A stretch of DNA of 64,000 nt from contig REER01000073.1 of the NCBI GenBank assembly GCA_007694945.1, positions 1 to 64,000 on the forward strand. Reading direction: 5' to 3'. Both the position numbers and the translations under genes were made by a program. This document shows, piece after piece, positions 8,859-18,071 of this stretch. The number at the start of each line of letters is the position of its first letter. The stretch's first letter is position 1. Under the pieces are notes generated by a model that worked only from the letters and a program-made list of their open reading frames with translations, had not been told where the DNA came from and ran no database searches. The DNA is from Paracoccaceae bacterium (GTDB lineage Bacteria > Pseudomonadota > Alphaproteobacteria > Rhodobacterales > Rhodobacteraceae).

Positions 8859-9413
8859 TTACCCTTCAAATAGAAATGGGCTCTCAAAATCAGAAAAAAG
8901 CGGCGCTTTCGCGTCCTTCTCGGACAAAACCGGCACAACTGCCCCCCAGTCGATGCCGACCGAATCCCAGGCCACCGCCCCGTAACAGTCCGGCGCGTAG
9001 ATATCCGTGCACTTATACTGCACCTCGCAATCCTCGGTCAGTGTCAGAAACCCGTGCAGAAACCCTTTGGGCACATAAAGCTGCGTGCCGGTCTCGGCCG
9101 AGAGTTCCACTGCGACATGCTGACCATAGGTTGGCGAGCCTTTGCGCGCATCCACTGCCACATCGAGGATCATACCGCGCGTACACCGTACCAGCTTGTC
9201 CTGCGCATGGGGCGGGCGCTGGAAGTGCAGGCCCCGCAAAGTGTGGCGCGGCGCGGAATAGCTGTGATTGTCCTGCACGAATTCGGGCCATTCGAGCCCC
9301 GCCGCGGCCAAGGCCGCGCGGTTCCAGGTCTCGGAGAACCAGCCGCGCGCATCCCCAAAGCGGCGCGGTGTGACCAGAACGGGCCCAGACAGAGAAAATA
9401 TCTTGATATCCAT
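8859..9413 (-). CDS. rfbC: dTDP-4-dehydrorhamnose 3,5-epimerase
   Basis: A 184-residue cupin-type epimerase that inverts C3 and C5 of dTDP-4-keto-6-deoxyglucose. Key elements are DARGWFSETWN, QDNHSYSAPRHTLRGLHFQR with the catalytic His, and YVPKGFLHGFLTL. It is the first gene of the rfbCBDA operon, so the promoter should lie in the gap to its right, which also carries a transposase remnant. Length is normal for the family. Confidence 0.95.
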   Translation of the reverse strand: MDIKIFSLSGPVLVTPRRFGDARGWFSETWNRAALAAAGLEWPEFVQDNHSYSAPRHTLRGLHFQRPPHAQDKLVRCTRGMILDVAVDARKGSPTYGQHVAVELSAETGTQLYVPKGFLHGFLTLTEDCEVQYKCTDIYAPDCYGAVAWDSVGIDWGAVVPVLSEKDAKAPLFSDFESPFLFEG

Positions 9414-9899
9414 AGGCGCCTCTTGATGCCTTGACTACCGCTTACACCAATAAACCTCGATCGGAAATGTGTTCAGGGAGTTTGCCAGGTTCTGCTTCTG
9501 CTTGGTTCCGGCATTTAACGGAGATCACGAGGGCTGTTGTGGCGTTAACCTTAGCAACTGTATTTCTCAAGCGGTCTGGCTGCCCCTCTTTTGCCGAGAT
9601 TTACACAACGCGTTGGCGATTGCGACGAGTTTTCGGGCGATGGCAATGCTGACAACCTTTTGTGGTTTCCCAGCGGCGCGCAGACGGCCAGCTCAGGACG
9701 CTTTGTTTAAGCCGGCCAAAACCGGGTGGCTTCGTGATAGCAGGTGCCGTGCCGGACGAAAACGCTTGATCATGCCGTAGCGCTAGGACATCTTGCAGCT
9801 TATCGGCACCGATCGCGGCGGATGTCAGGTTGAGGTGCCAATAAGGCCAAGATCGATAGCACTGCGGTCTGCGATGGCACCGGATTTAGGGAGGCCGGC
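9414..9899. other. Intergenic region with IS debris upstream of rfbC
   Basis: This 486-base gap between the divergent rfbC and glycosyltransferase genes holds an IS110-type transposase tail (listed separately) and otherwise no coding region I can support. Short open frames on both strands here have no family resemblance. It must contain the promoter of the rfb operon, but I could not pick out convincing -35/-10 boxes. Confidence 0.6.
9567..9689 (-). mobile_element. Remnant of an IS110-family transposase C-terminus
   Basis: The minus strand reads GRLRAAGKPQKVVSIAIARK followed by LVAIANALCKSRQKRGSQTA and a stop. This matches the conserved C-terminal region of IS110/IS116-type transposases (R-L-R-x-x-G-K-P-x-K-V ... 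A-R-K-L ... A-N-A). The preceding transposase sequence, including its catalytic DEDD and Ser regions, is absent, and a stop codon lies just upstream, so the element is dead. It marks a past insertion or rearrangement at the edge of the polysaccharide genes. Confidence 0.6.
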
Positions 9900-10640
9900 T
9901 TGGCCGCAAACACTCAGGTTTCCGTCATCGTTCCGACATTTGGGCGCCAGAAGCTGTTCCCGCTGATTTATGACTGCTTTTTGAATCAGACAATCAAGAC
10001 AGCGGAGTTGCTGATCCATGACGACAGCCCCGAGCGGTCCAGTTTCTTTGATGGCCTTCCTGGTGTCCGTTATTTCCATTCACGAGAGAGGCTTTCGATT
10101 GGGAGAAAACGGAATTTCCTTATCGAGCAGGCCTCGTCCGAGGTAATCGCCCATTTCGATGACGACGATTACTATGCGCCTCGCTACCTCGCCACCATGC
10201 TTGGACATCTACAAGATTGTGACTTTGTCAATATTGGAGGGTGGTTTGCCTTTTGTGTAAGCGAACGCGCCTTCGGATACTGGGATACGACGCAACAGCC
10301 TCTCGTCCATTTTCTTTTTCAAACGAACAAGCCCGTTGGTCTCGTCAGAAGTCTTGGCGTTCAGGATGCATATATGCGGGGCTACGGGTTCAAGTATCTC
10401 TATCGGAAGAGCATCTGGAAGGCTTGCCGGTTTCCGGACAGAAACCATGGCGAGGATTATGAATGGGTAAAGAAACTACCTGAGACCGTGCGCATGAAGA
10501 CAATCATCGACGATGTCGGCTTAGTTCTGCATATCATCCACACCTCCAATTCTTCGAGGTGTTTTCCAACCCACCATCTGCCCATACGACTTCTAGGCAG
10601 GTTTTTCGGAGACGAGGTCCAGCGATATATCGAGACTTGA
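9900..10640 (+). CDS. Family 2 glycosyltransferase
   Basis: The 246-residue product starts with the GT-A fold pattern VSVIVPTFGRQKLFPLIYDC and has a DDSPER segment and the metal-binding DDDDYY motif (~residues 92-97), as in family 2 glycosyltransferases that move a sugar from a nucleotide donor to a glycan or lipid carrier. I start it at a TTG preceded at good distance by GGGAGG. No membrane segment is evident. It has lower GC than the neighbouring genes and lies beside an IS remnant and dTDP-rhamnose genes, suggesting an acquired polysaccharide gene. Donor and acceptor are unknown. Confidence 0.8.
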   Translation: MAANTQVSVIVPTFGRQKLFPLIYDCFLNQTIKTAELLIHDDSPERSSFFDGLPGVRYFHSRERLSIGRKRNFLIEQASSEVIAHFDDDDYYAPRYLATMLGHLQDCDFVNIGGWFAFCVSERAFGYWDTTQQPLVHFLFQTNKPVGLVRSLGVQDAYMRGYGFKYLYRKSIWKACRFPDRNHGEDYEWVKKLPETVRMKTIIDDVGLVLHIIHTSNSSRCFPTHHLPIRLLGRFFGDEVQRYIET

Positions 10641-10981
10641 CTTGCCGGCCTGTCGAGATCGGAGCAGCGACCCTGCCCGCTGCACAATGGTCGTTTTCAT
10701 CTGATGATTTAGGCAAAGTCGCCTTTGAACCCGCAATGACGAGACATTGCGATCAGTGTCAGCGAGGACAACGCAAGTTTCCGCATCACATCGACTCCAT
10801 TACCGGCCATGACTTAGACGTCTCGACCAGCACCGACACGCTGCTGGGCACCACAAAGCCTGGATCCACAGACCCAGATACGATCATTCAAGTTGCCAAG
10901 AACGTGCGAAGAGATGAGGCCCAAATCCAACGCTGAGAAGCTGTAGACAGGCCAAACAGGGCTGCGCACCGGTCGGTGCCA
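10641..10981. other. Intergenic region with no supported gene
   Basis: The 341 bases between the glycosyltransferase and the convergent Lrp-type gene contain open frames in several phases but none with a ribosome binding site plus family resemblance. Together with the preceding gene it may be part of the rearranged island. I see no terminator hairpin with a T-run. Confidence 0.5.
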
Positions 10982-11437
10982 TCATCGCATTGGAAACACC
11001 ATACTGTCCTTCACGGTGCCATAGGCGAAGCTTGAATCAATCGATCCGATGCCGCCGACGCGTTGCAGGCGCGCACGAATGAAGTGCTCGTAGGCTTCCA
11101 GCGATTCGACAACGACTCGTAACTGATAATCGGTCTGGCCGGTCATCACATGGCATTCCAACACCTCATCCATCCGCCCGACCTCACGTTCGAACGTCTG
11201 TACGGTGGTCTCGTCGTGGCGCTCCAGCCGGATGCGGACGAAAGCGGTGATCGGCAATCCATAAGCACGGGCATCTACCCGGGCCGCGTAACCGAGGATG
11301 ACACCACTCTTCTCGAGATTGCGCAAGCGCCGCAAGCAGGGTGAGGGCGAGAGTTTGACCGCAGTGGCCAGATCCTGATTCGACATGCGCCCGTCGCGTT
11401 GCAGGGCACGGATAATCTGGCGGTCCTTTTCATCCAT
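10982..11437 (-). CDS. mdeR: Lrp/AsnC-family regulator, probable MdeR
   Basis: This 151-residue regulator has an N-terminal helix-turn-helix (IIRALQRDGRMSNQDLATAV, LSPSPCLRRLRNLEKSG) and a C-terminal RAM/ligand-binding domain with HVMTGQTDYQLRVVVESL. It is divergent from a methionine gamma-lyase gene followed by an AceE-like E1, the same arrangement as mdeR-mdeA-mdeB of Pseudomonas putida, where the Lrp-type MdeR activates the lyase operon. By context it probably senses methionine or a related amino acid. Confidence 0.85.
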   Translation of the reverse strand: MDEKDRQIIRALQRDGRMSNQDLATAVKLSPSPCLRRLRNLEKSGVILGYAARVDARAYGLPITAFVRIRLERHDETTVQTFEREVGRMDEVLECHVMTGQTDYQLRVVVESLEAYEHFIRARLQRVGGIGSIDSSFAYGTVKDSMVFPMR

Positions 11438-11464
11438 CTTTTGGAGCCTATCGTGGCAGATTAT

Positions 11465-11485
11465 GCTAAAGTAATGCAGTTTAGC
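11465..11485. promoter_or_regulatory. Palindromic candidate operator GCTAAA-N9-TTTAGC
   Basis: A 21-base inverted repeat with perfect six-base arms lies in the 111-base divergent gap between the Lrp-type regulator and the methionine gamma-lyase. Lrp-family proteins bind such AT-rich interrupted palindromes. It is the only clear dyad in the gap. Confidence 0.45.
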
Positions 11486-11548
11486 GCCAAAGAACGCAAT
11501 CTTTTGGATAACATTCTTAGATATCCTGCTTCAAACAGGAGATCGCAC

Positions 11549-12751
11549 ATGACTCAATCCCAAGGCTTCGCAACCCGCGCCATCCACCTCGGCTACAATC
11601 CAATGGAGCACGAGGGTGCATTGACACCCCCGCTTCACCTGACATCGACCTTCTCTTTCGAGACTGCGGAAGCGGGTGGCGAGATCTTTGCCGGCGACCG
11701 ACCTGGCCACATTTATTCGCGTATCTCGAACCCCACGCTCGACTTGCTGGAGCGCCGCGTCGCCGATCTGGAGGGGGGCGAAGCAGGGCTGGCGCTGGCC
11801 TCGGGCATGGGAGCGATCACCGCAATACTCTGGACGCTGCTCTCACCGGGCGACGAGGTCATCGTCGACAAGACACTTTACGGCTGCACCTTTGCATTCA
11901 TGCATCATGGGCTCAGAAAGTTCGGCATCACCATCACCCATGTCGACCTGACCAACCCGGACAATCTGACTGCGGCCCTGAATGAGCGCACCCGTGTGGT
12001 CTATTTCGAGACGCCCGCCAACCCGAACATGCGGCTGGTGGATATCACCGCGGTCGCTGCCATCTCTCATGCCGGGGGCGCGCAGGTGGTTGTCGACAAC
12101 ACCTATGCCACCCCCTATCTGACAAAGCCCATCGCGCTTGGGGCCGACCTGGTGCTGCATTCGGCGACCAAGTATCTTGGTGGCCACGGCGATCTGGTGG
12201 CCGGCGTGGTGGTCGGCCGGGCTGGAGCTGTCAGTGAGATCCGTCTTGTCGGGATGAAAGACATGACGGGGGCGGTGATGGCCCCCTTCAACGCGATGCT
12301 GATCCTGCGCGGACTGAAAACCCTCGCGCTGCGGATGGAGCGGCACTGTGCCAGCGCGCAGGTGGTGGCTGAGTGGCTGGGGGCTCACCCCGAGGTCGCC
12401 AACGTCCACTACCCGGGTCTGGAAGGCTTCGGGCAGCACGCCCTCGCGCGCAGACAGATGGCGCTGCCCGGCGCGATGATCGCCTTCGAGTTGAAAGGCG
12501 GCCTTGAGGCGGGACGGCGCATGATGAACGGGTTGCGGATGATTGCGCGGGCGGTGTCGCTGGGCGATGCAGAAACCCTGATCCAGCATCCCGCCTCGAT
12601 GACCCATTCCACCTACACGCCTGAGGAACGCGCAATGCATGGCATCGGTGACGGGCTGATCCGGCTTTCCGTGGGGCTTGAAGATGTCGCCGACATCCTC
12701 AACGATCTGGACGATGCGCTGACGCCCCAACATGTAATGCGCAGCACCTGA
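11549..12751 (+). CDS. mdeA: Methionine gamma-lyase
   Basis: A 400-residue Cys/Met-metabolism PLP enzyme that would split L-methionine into methanethiol, ammonia and 2-oxobutyrate. It shows YSRISNPT, SGMGAITAILWTLLSPGD, the PLP-lysine motif SATKYLGGHGD (Lys at about 208) and the KDMTGAVMAPFNAMLILRGL block typical of methionine gamma-lyases rather than cystathionine lyases. The ATG at 11549 has AGGAG eight bases before it; a longer frame would run into the divergent regulator. A cystathionine gamma-lyase activity cannot be ruled out, but the downstream 2-oxoacid dehydrogenase supports the MdeA call. Confidence 0.9.
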   Translation: MTQSQGFATRAIHLGYNPMEHEGALTPPLHLTSTFSFETAEAGGEIFAGDRPGHIYSRISNPTLDLLERRVADLEGGEAGLALASGMGAITAILWTLLSPGDEVIVDKTLYGCTFAFMHHGLRKFGITITHVDLTNPDNLTAALNERTRVVYFETPANPNMRLVDITAVAAISHAGGAQVVVDNTYATPYLTKPIALGADLVLHSATKYLGGHGDLVAGVVVGRAGAVSEIRLVGMKDMTGAVMAPFNAMLILRGLKTLALRMERHCASAQVVAEWLGAHPEVANVHYPGLEGFGQHALARRQMALPGAMIAFELKGGLEAGRRMMNGLRMIARAVSLGDAETLIQHPASMTHSTYTPEERAMHGIGDGLIRLSVGLEDVADILNDLDDALTPQHVMRST

Positions 12752-12767
12752 CTCCTGCGGGGTCACT

Positions 12768-15134
12768 ATGAACCCGGACGCACACCACCTCAAGACCATC
12801 GAGCAGCGGCTGTTATGGTTGTCGCACTGGATGATCCATTACGCCAATCACATCCGACCCAAAGTGGACGGGATCAAGACCGGCGGGCATCAGGCATCCT
12901 CTGCCTCGATGGTGTCGATCATGACTGCGCTCTATTTCTCTGCGCTTCGCCCGGAGGATCGGGTCGCGGTCAAGCCCCATGCCGGCCCGGTGTTTCATGC
13001 CATGCAATATCTAATTGGCAACCTGGACCTTGCTCGGATGCAAGCCTTTCGCGGTCTTGGCGGGGTACAGAGCTACCCCTCGCGTACCAAGGATCTCGAT
13101 GATGTCGACTTCTCGACCGGTTCGGTCGGGCTGGGGGTGGCGATCACGAACTTCGCGTCACTGGTTCAGGATTACATCACGGCAAAGGACTGGGGCGGGA
13201 ACGTTCCGCTGGGCCGGATGGTGGCGCTGGTCGGCGATGCCGAACTCGACGAGGGCAATATCTACGAAGCCTTGCAAGAAGGCTGGAAGAACGATCTTCG
13301 CAATTGCTGGTGGATTATCGACTATAACCGTCAGTCTTTGGACGGGATCGTGCGCGAAGGGCTGTTCGAGCGGGTCGAGAAGATCTTCGACGCTTTCGGA
13401 TGGGATGTGGTGCGCATCAAATATGGCGCACTGCAACGCGCGGCCTTCGATGAACCCGGCGGCCATGCGCTGCGCGACTGGATCGACAGTTGCCCCAACG
13501 CCGAGTATTCGGCGCTGACCTATATGGGCGGCGCGGTATGGCGAAAGAGGTTGATGGATGATCTGGGCGATCAGGGTGATGTGAGCGCGCTGATTGACAG
13601 GCGCTCGGATGCGGAACTGGCCGCGCTGATGGAGAACCTGGGCGGCAATTGCGTGCAAACCATGGCCGAGAGCTTCGCTGCAATCGACCACGACCGACCG
13701 ACCTGTTTTCTGGCCTATACCGTCAAGGGATGGGGCACGCCGATCGCAGGGCACAAGGACAATCATGGCGGGTTGATGACCAAGGCGCAGATGGCCGAAT
13801 GGCAGCGCCATATGAGTGTTCCGGAAGGTCAGGAATGGGAACCCTTCGCAGGCGCCTCCGATCCGGAGGAACTGCGCGAATTCCTCTCGCGCGTGTCGTT
13901 CTTCGCTAAGGGCGTGCGACGTTTTTCGGATGCGCGTCTGGCAGTGCCGAAGATCGAATTCTCCACAGACCGTGAGATTTCCACCCAAATGGCCTTCGGA
14001 AAGATGCTGGACGATCTGGCCAAGGGCGAAAGCGAGCTGGCAGGGCGGATTGTAACCACCTCACCGGATGTCACCGGCACCACCGGGCTTGGGCCTTGGG
14101 TGAATCGACGCAAGCTATTCTCGCGCACCGCACAGAAGGACGCCTTTATCGAACATCGCATTCCCTCGACTGCGAGATGGGTGTTTGCCCCGGACGGCCA
14201 GCATATCGAACTGGGGATCGCGGAGATGAACCTCTTCCTGTTGCTGGGCGCGGCCGGGCTGTCGCATAGCCTGTTCGGAAAGCGGCTCATTACCATTGGC
14301 ACAGTCTATGACCCCTTCGTGCATCGCGGCCTCGATGCACTGAACTACGCCTGTTATCAGGATGCCCGTTTCATCATCGCGGGCACTCCCTCGGGTGTGA
14401 CACTGGCACCCGAGGGTGGCGCGCACCAGTCCGTCGGGACACCACTGACCGGCATGGCGCAGGACGGGCTGGCCAGTTTCGAGCCGGCGTTTGCGGATGA
14501 ACTGGCAGTGATCCTCGAATGGGCTTTTGATTATCTGCAGCGCGATGGCGAGGGCGACCCGGACGAGCGGACCTGGCTGCGCGACGAGACCGGCGGCTCA
14601 GTTTATCTGCGGCTAACCACGAAACCCCTGGAGCAGCCTGGCAAGCGGCATGACGACGCCTTCCGCCAAGGCGCCATCGACGGAGCCTACTGGCTCCGCA
14701 AACCGGGGGCGAATTGCGAGGTGGTGATCGCCTACCAGGGCGCCGTGGCCGATGAGGCCATCGCAGCGGCTGGTCGGATCGGCAGTTCACGGCGCGACAT
14801 CGGCGTGTTGGCGGTCACCTCTGCCGATCGGCTGAACGCGGGCTGGACGGCGGCACAACGCGAGCGCGCGCGCGGAAATCCCGCCGCACTCAGCCATATT
14901 GAACGGCTGTTGACCCCCTTGCCCCGCCACTGCTCGCTGGTCACAGTGCTGGATGGCCACCCTGCCACGCTGAGCTGGCTCGGGGCCGTGGCCGGACACC
15001 GCACCATCGCGCATGGCGTTGAGCATTTCGGGCAGACTGGCACCATCGGCGACCTCTATCGCCACTTCCGTATCGACCGCGACGCGCTGGTGGCTTCCGT
15101 GAATGGGCTGACAAGCGGAAATTGGTGCGAATGA
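12768..15134 (+). CDS. mdeB: Homodimeric 2-oxoacid dehydrogenase E1 (AceE-like), probable 2-oxobutyrate dehydrogenase MdeB
   Basis: The 788-residue thiamine-diphosphate enzyme resembles the AceE-type E1 of pyruvate dehydrogenase. It shows GHQASSASMVSIMTALYFSA, VDFSTGSVGLG, the ThDP motif GDAELDEGN...DYNRQSLDG (about 158-192), and the C-terminal transketolase domain with LGIAEMNLFLLLGAAG. It is about 100 residues shorter than E. coli AceE, mainly at the N-terminus, the part that in AceE binds the E2 core. It starts 16 bases after mdeA, so it probably oxidises the 2-oxobutyrate made by the lyase to propionyl-CoA. No E2 or E3 gene is nearby. Confidence 0.85.
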   Translation: MNPDAHHLKTIEQRLLWLSHWMIHYANHIRPKVDGIKTGGHQASSASMVSIMTALYFSALRPEDRVAVKPHAGPVFHAMQYLIGNLDLARMQAFRGLGGVQSYPSRTKDLDDVDFSTGSVGLGVAITNFASLVQDYITAKDWGGNVPLGRMVALVGDAELDEGNIYEALQEGWKNDLRNCWWIIDYNRQSLDGIVREGLFERVEKIFDAFGWDVVRIKYGALQRAAFDEPGGHALRDWIDSCPNAEYSALTYMGGAVWRKRLMDDLGDQGDVSALIDRRSDAELAALMENLGGNCVQTMAESFAAIDHDRPTCFLAYTVKGWGTPIAGHKDNHGGLMTKAQMAEWQRHMSVPEGQEWEPFAGASDPEELREFLSRVSFFAKGVRRFSDARLAVPKIEFSTDREISTQMAFGKMLDDLAKGESELAGRIVTTSPDVTGTTGLGPWVNRRKLFSRTAQKDAFIEHRIPSTARWVFAPDGQHIELGIAEMNLFLLLGAAGLSHSLFGKRLITIGTVYDPFVHRGLDALNYACYQDARFIIAGTPSGVTLAPEGGAHQSVGTPLTGMAQDGLASFEPAFADELAVILEWAFDYLQRDGEGDPDERTWLRDETGGSVYLRLTTKPLEQPGKRHDDAFRQGAIDGAYWLRKPGANCEVVIAYQGAVADEAIAAAGRIGSSRRDIGVLAVTSADRLNAGWTAAQRERARGNPAALSHIERLLTPLPRHCSLVTVLDGHPATLSWLGAVAGHRTIAHGVEHFGQTGTIGDLYRHFRIDRDALVASVNGLTSGNWCE

Positions 15135-15302
15135 ATAGATTGTTTATGGCTTTCGACCGCCTCGGCCCACGGGGCTGCCCATCCGGCCTGATTACCGAGT
15201 CACGCTGACTGCGGCGAGGGGCCAGTATTGGTTGGACACCCTACTCTATTCGAGCCGGGGTCCACCTGTGCTGCGACGCGCTGACCACGACGCGCCACCC
15301 GC

Positions 15303-16166
15303 TCAAATCGCCGCTTTGCGACTCTCTTCGATATAGATTTCGCGCAGACGGTTGGCGAGTGGCCCGGGTACACCCTCGCCGAGACGCACACCGTCTATCT
15401 CGACCACCGGCATCACAAAGGTGCTGGCGGAAGTCACGAACGCCTCATCCGCAGCTTTCGCCTCTTCCAGGGTAAACCCACGCTCCTCGACCGGCATCTG
15501 CGCCTCGCGCGCGAAACGCAGCACCGCCGCACGGGTGATCCCGTGCAGGATGTCATTCGAGAGCTTCCGCGTAATGATCCGACCCTCCTTGATGATATAG
15601 GCGTTGTTCGAAGTGCCCTCAGTTACTTCGCCGTCCTGCACCATCCAGGCATCATCAGCGCCCTGCTTCTGTGCCATCATCTTGCCCATGCTGGGGTAGA
15701 GCAACTGGACTGTCTTGATATCGCGCCGCCCCCAGCGGATGTCATCGATGCTGATGACCTTGATCCCCTTGCGCGCTTTCGGACTGTCCACCAGCGCCGG
15801 GTTCGACTGCGTGAACAGCACTACGGTCGGTGAAGTCGTCTCGGGATCGGGAAAGATGAAATCACGGTCCCCCGGCGCCCCGCGCGTCACCTGAAGATAG
15901 ATCATTCCCAGATCGAGCCCATTCCGCGCGACCAGTTCGCGATGCACCTCAAGCCACCGATCACGATCCATTGGGTTGCGGATATCCAGTTCGCTCAACG
16001 ACCTCTCCAGCCGTGTGAAATGTCCGTCGAAATCAATCAGCTTGCCGTCGATGACAGTTGTAACCTCATAGACGCCATCGGCCATGAGAAAGCCCCGATC
16101 AAAGATCGAGACCTGCGCCTCACCTTCAGGCAAATACTCACCGTTAACGTAGACAATCCGACTCAT
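15303..16166 (-). CDS. dat: D-amino-acid aminotransferase (class IV PLP fold)
   Basis: A 287-residue class-IV aminotransferase. It has the N-terminal VYVNGEYLPEGEAQVSIFDRG segment, YLQVTRG, the PLP lysine in DIKTVQLLYPSMGKM (Lys ~145) and EGTSNNAYIIK. These favour D-amino-acid aminotransferase, which swaps amino groups between D-Ala and 2-oxoglutarate to give D-Glu, over branched-chain transaminase. It starts three bases after the ilvD stop with GAAGGAA upstream, the end of a dgcN-dgcA-ilvD-dat run. Its D-Glu-forming chemistry fits the D-glutamate genes in the same run. Confidence 0.85.
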   Translation of the reverse strand: MSRIVYVNGEYLPEGEAQVSIFDRGFLMADGVYEVTTVIDGKLIDFDGHFTRLERSLSELDIRNPMDRDRWLEVHRELVARNGLDLGMIYLQVTRGAPGDRDFIFPDPETTSPTVVLFTQSNPALVDSPKARKGIKVISIDDIRWGRRDIKTVQLLYPSMGKMMAQKQGADDAWMVQDGEVTEGTSNNAYIIKEGRIITRKLSNDILHGITRAAVLRFAREAQMPVEERGFTLEEAKAADEAFVTSASTFVMPVVEIDGVRLGEGVPGPLANRLREIYIEESRKAAI

Positions 16167-16169
16167 GCG

Positions 16170-18011
16170 TTACATTCCTTCGGGTAGTTTTCGGACAGCC
16201 CCTTGCGCGGCAGATGTAGTTAGAGCGGCATAGGCCCTGAGCGCGGTCGTGATCTTGCGCGGGCGCGGTTTTGCGGGCTTCCAGCCCTTTGCATCCTGCG
16301 CCTCGCGGCGCTCGGCCAGCGTCGCCTCATCGACGGCCAGATGAATCGTCCGCTTCGGAATGTCGATCTCGATCCGGTCACCCTGCTCCACCAGTCCGAT
16401 CAACCCCCCTTCATCGGCCTCGGGGCTGACATGCCCGATCGAAAGCCCCGAAGTGCCTCCCGAGAACCGTCCATCCGTCACCAGCGCACAGGCCTTCCCA
16501 AGCCCCTTGGATTTCAGGTAGCTCGTTGGATAGAGCATCTCCTGCATCCCCGGCCCACCACGCGGCCCCTCATAGCGGATGATGACGACCTCGCCTTCCT
16601 TGACCTTGCCAGTCAGAATACCGCTCACGGCATCATCTTGGCTCTCGAACACGTGCGCAGGCCCGGAAAACTTCAGGATCGAGTCGTCCACGCCGGCGGT
16701 TTTGACGATACAGCCCTGCTCGGCCAGGTTCCCGAAGAGCACAGCCAGACCGCCATCTTCGCTGAAGGCGTGCTCCTTGGAGCGGATCACGCCGTTCTCG
16801 CGGTCCATGTCCAGCCCGTCATAGGCCCGCGACTGGCTGAACGCCTGCGTCGTGCGCACCCCGCCCGGAGCGGCCATGTAGAACTTGTGCACCTCCGGAT
16901 CCTCGGTGCGCATGATGTCCCACATGTCGATGGCCATGCCCATGGTCGGGCTGTGGACAGTCGGCAGATCACGATGCAACAGCCCAGCGCGATCGAGCTC
17001 ACCCAGAATCGCCATGATCCCGCCCGCGCGGTGCACATCTTCCATATGCACATCATCCTTGGCCGGGGCCACTTTCGACAGGCATGGGACGCGCCGCGAC
17101 AGCCGGTCGATATCGGTCATAGTGAAATCGATCCCGCCTTCATGCGCCGCCGCCAGCAAATGCAGCACGGTATTGGTCGATCCGCCCATCGCGATATCAA
17201 GCGACATGGCATTCTCGAACGCGTTGAAGCTCGCGATGTTGCGCGGCAGCACAGACGTATCATCCTGCTCGTAATAGCGCTTCGCCAGATCGACGACCAC
17301 ATGGCCTGCGCGCAGGAATAGTTGTTTGCGATAGGCGTGGGTGGCCAGTGTCGAGCCATTACCGGGCAACGACAGGCCCAGCGCCTCAGTGAGGCAATTC
17401 ATGGAGTTGGCGGTGAACATGCCCGAGCAGGAGCCACAGGTCGGGCAGGCCTCTTCCTCCATCGCCTGCACCTGAGCGTCGCTGTATTTGTCATCCGCTG
17501 CCACGACCATCGCATCGACCAGATCGACCGCCTTGGTCGTACCCTCCCACTCGACCTTCCCCGCCTCCATCGGTCCGCCAGAGACGAAGACGCAAGGAAT
17601 GTTCAGCCGCATGGCCGCCATCAGCATCCCGGGCGTGATCTTGTCGCAGTTCGAGATGCAGACCATCGCATCGGCGCAATGCGCATTGACCATGTATTCC
17701 ACCGAATCCGCGATCACCTCGCGCGAGGGCAGCGAATACAGCATCCCGTCATGCCCCATCGCGATGCCGTCATCCACAGCGATGGTATTGAACTCCTTGG
17801 CCACGCCCCCGGCCTTCTCGACCTCGCGCGCGACCATCTGGCCCAGATCCTTCAGGTGAACATGGCCTGGCACGAATTGCGTGAAAGAGTTGACAATCGC
17901 GATGATGGGCTTTCCGAAGTCGCTCTCCTTCATGCCAGTGGCGCGCCAGAGTCCCCGCGCGCCTGCCATGTTGCGTCCATGAGTCGTGGTGCGAGAGCGA
18001 TATCTGGGCAT
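16170..18011 (-). CDS. ilvD: Dihydroxy-acid dehydratase
   Basis: This 613-residue Fe-S enzyme dehydrates 2,3-dihydroxy-3-methylbutanoate and the pentanoate homologue in Val/Ile synthesis. The Fe-S cysteines are visible in [10 protein letters not shown] and [17 protein letters not shown], and the start [20 protein letters not shown] is typical. A strong AGGAGG precedes the ATG. It lies between dgcA (60 bases upstream) and dat (3 bases downstream) on the same strand, an unusual setting; it may be a housekeeping gene sharing a transcript with D-amino-acid genes. Confidence 0.97.
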   Translation of the reverse strand: MPRYRSRTTTHGRNMAGARGLWRATGMKESDFGKPIIAIVNSFTQFVPGHVHLKDLGQMVAREVEKAGGVAKEFNTIAVDDGIAMGHDGMLYSLPSREVIADSVEYMVNAHCADAMVCISNCDKITPGMLMAAMRLNIPCVFVSGGPMEAGKVEWEGTTKAVDLVDAMVVAADDKYSDAQVQAMEEEACPTCGSCSGMFTANSMNCLTEALGLSLPGNGSTLATHAYRKQLFLRAGHVVVDLAKRYYEQDDTSVLPRNIASFNAFENAMSLDIAMGGSTNTVLHLLAAAHEGGIDFTMTDIDRLSRRVPCLSKVAPAKDDVHMEDVHRAGGIMAILGELDRAGLLHRDLPTVHSPTMGMAIDMWDIMRTEDPEVHKFYMAAPGGVRTTQAFSQSRAYDGLDMDRENGVIRSKEHAFSEDGGLAVLFGNLAEQGCIVKTAGVDDSILKFSGPAHVFESQDDAVSGILTGKVKEGEVVIIRYEGPRGGPGMQEMLYPTSYLKSKGLGKACALVTDGRFSGGTSGLSIGHVSPEADEGGLIGLVEQGDRIEIDIPKRTIHLAVDEATLAERREAQDAKGWKPAKPRPRKITTALRAYAALTTSAAQGAVRKLPEGM

Positions 18012-18071
18012 GGGTTATCCTCCTGAATATGCGTCACCCTTAGCGCATGGGCGGTTTTGGGGGAAGAGGCG

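Noticed and set aside
9825-10079. Minus-strand open frame overlapping the glycosyltransferase start
   Set aside because: It opposes the strongly conserved GT-A N-terminus and shows no domain of its own.
10559-10936. Possible plus-strand gene after the glycosyltransferase
   Set aside because: It starts inside the glycosyltransferase in another frame and lacks recognisable domains and a ribosome binding site.
16341-17321. Plus-strand open frame opposite ilvD
   Set aside because: It is rich in His, Arg and Pro as expected of a shadow frame, and ilvD on the other strand is unmistakable.
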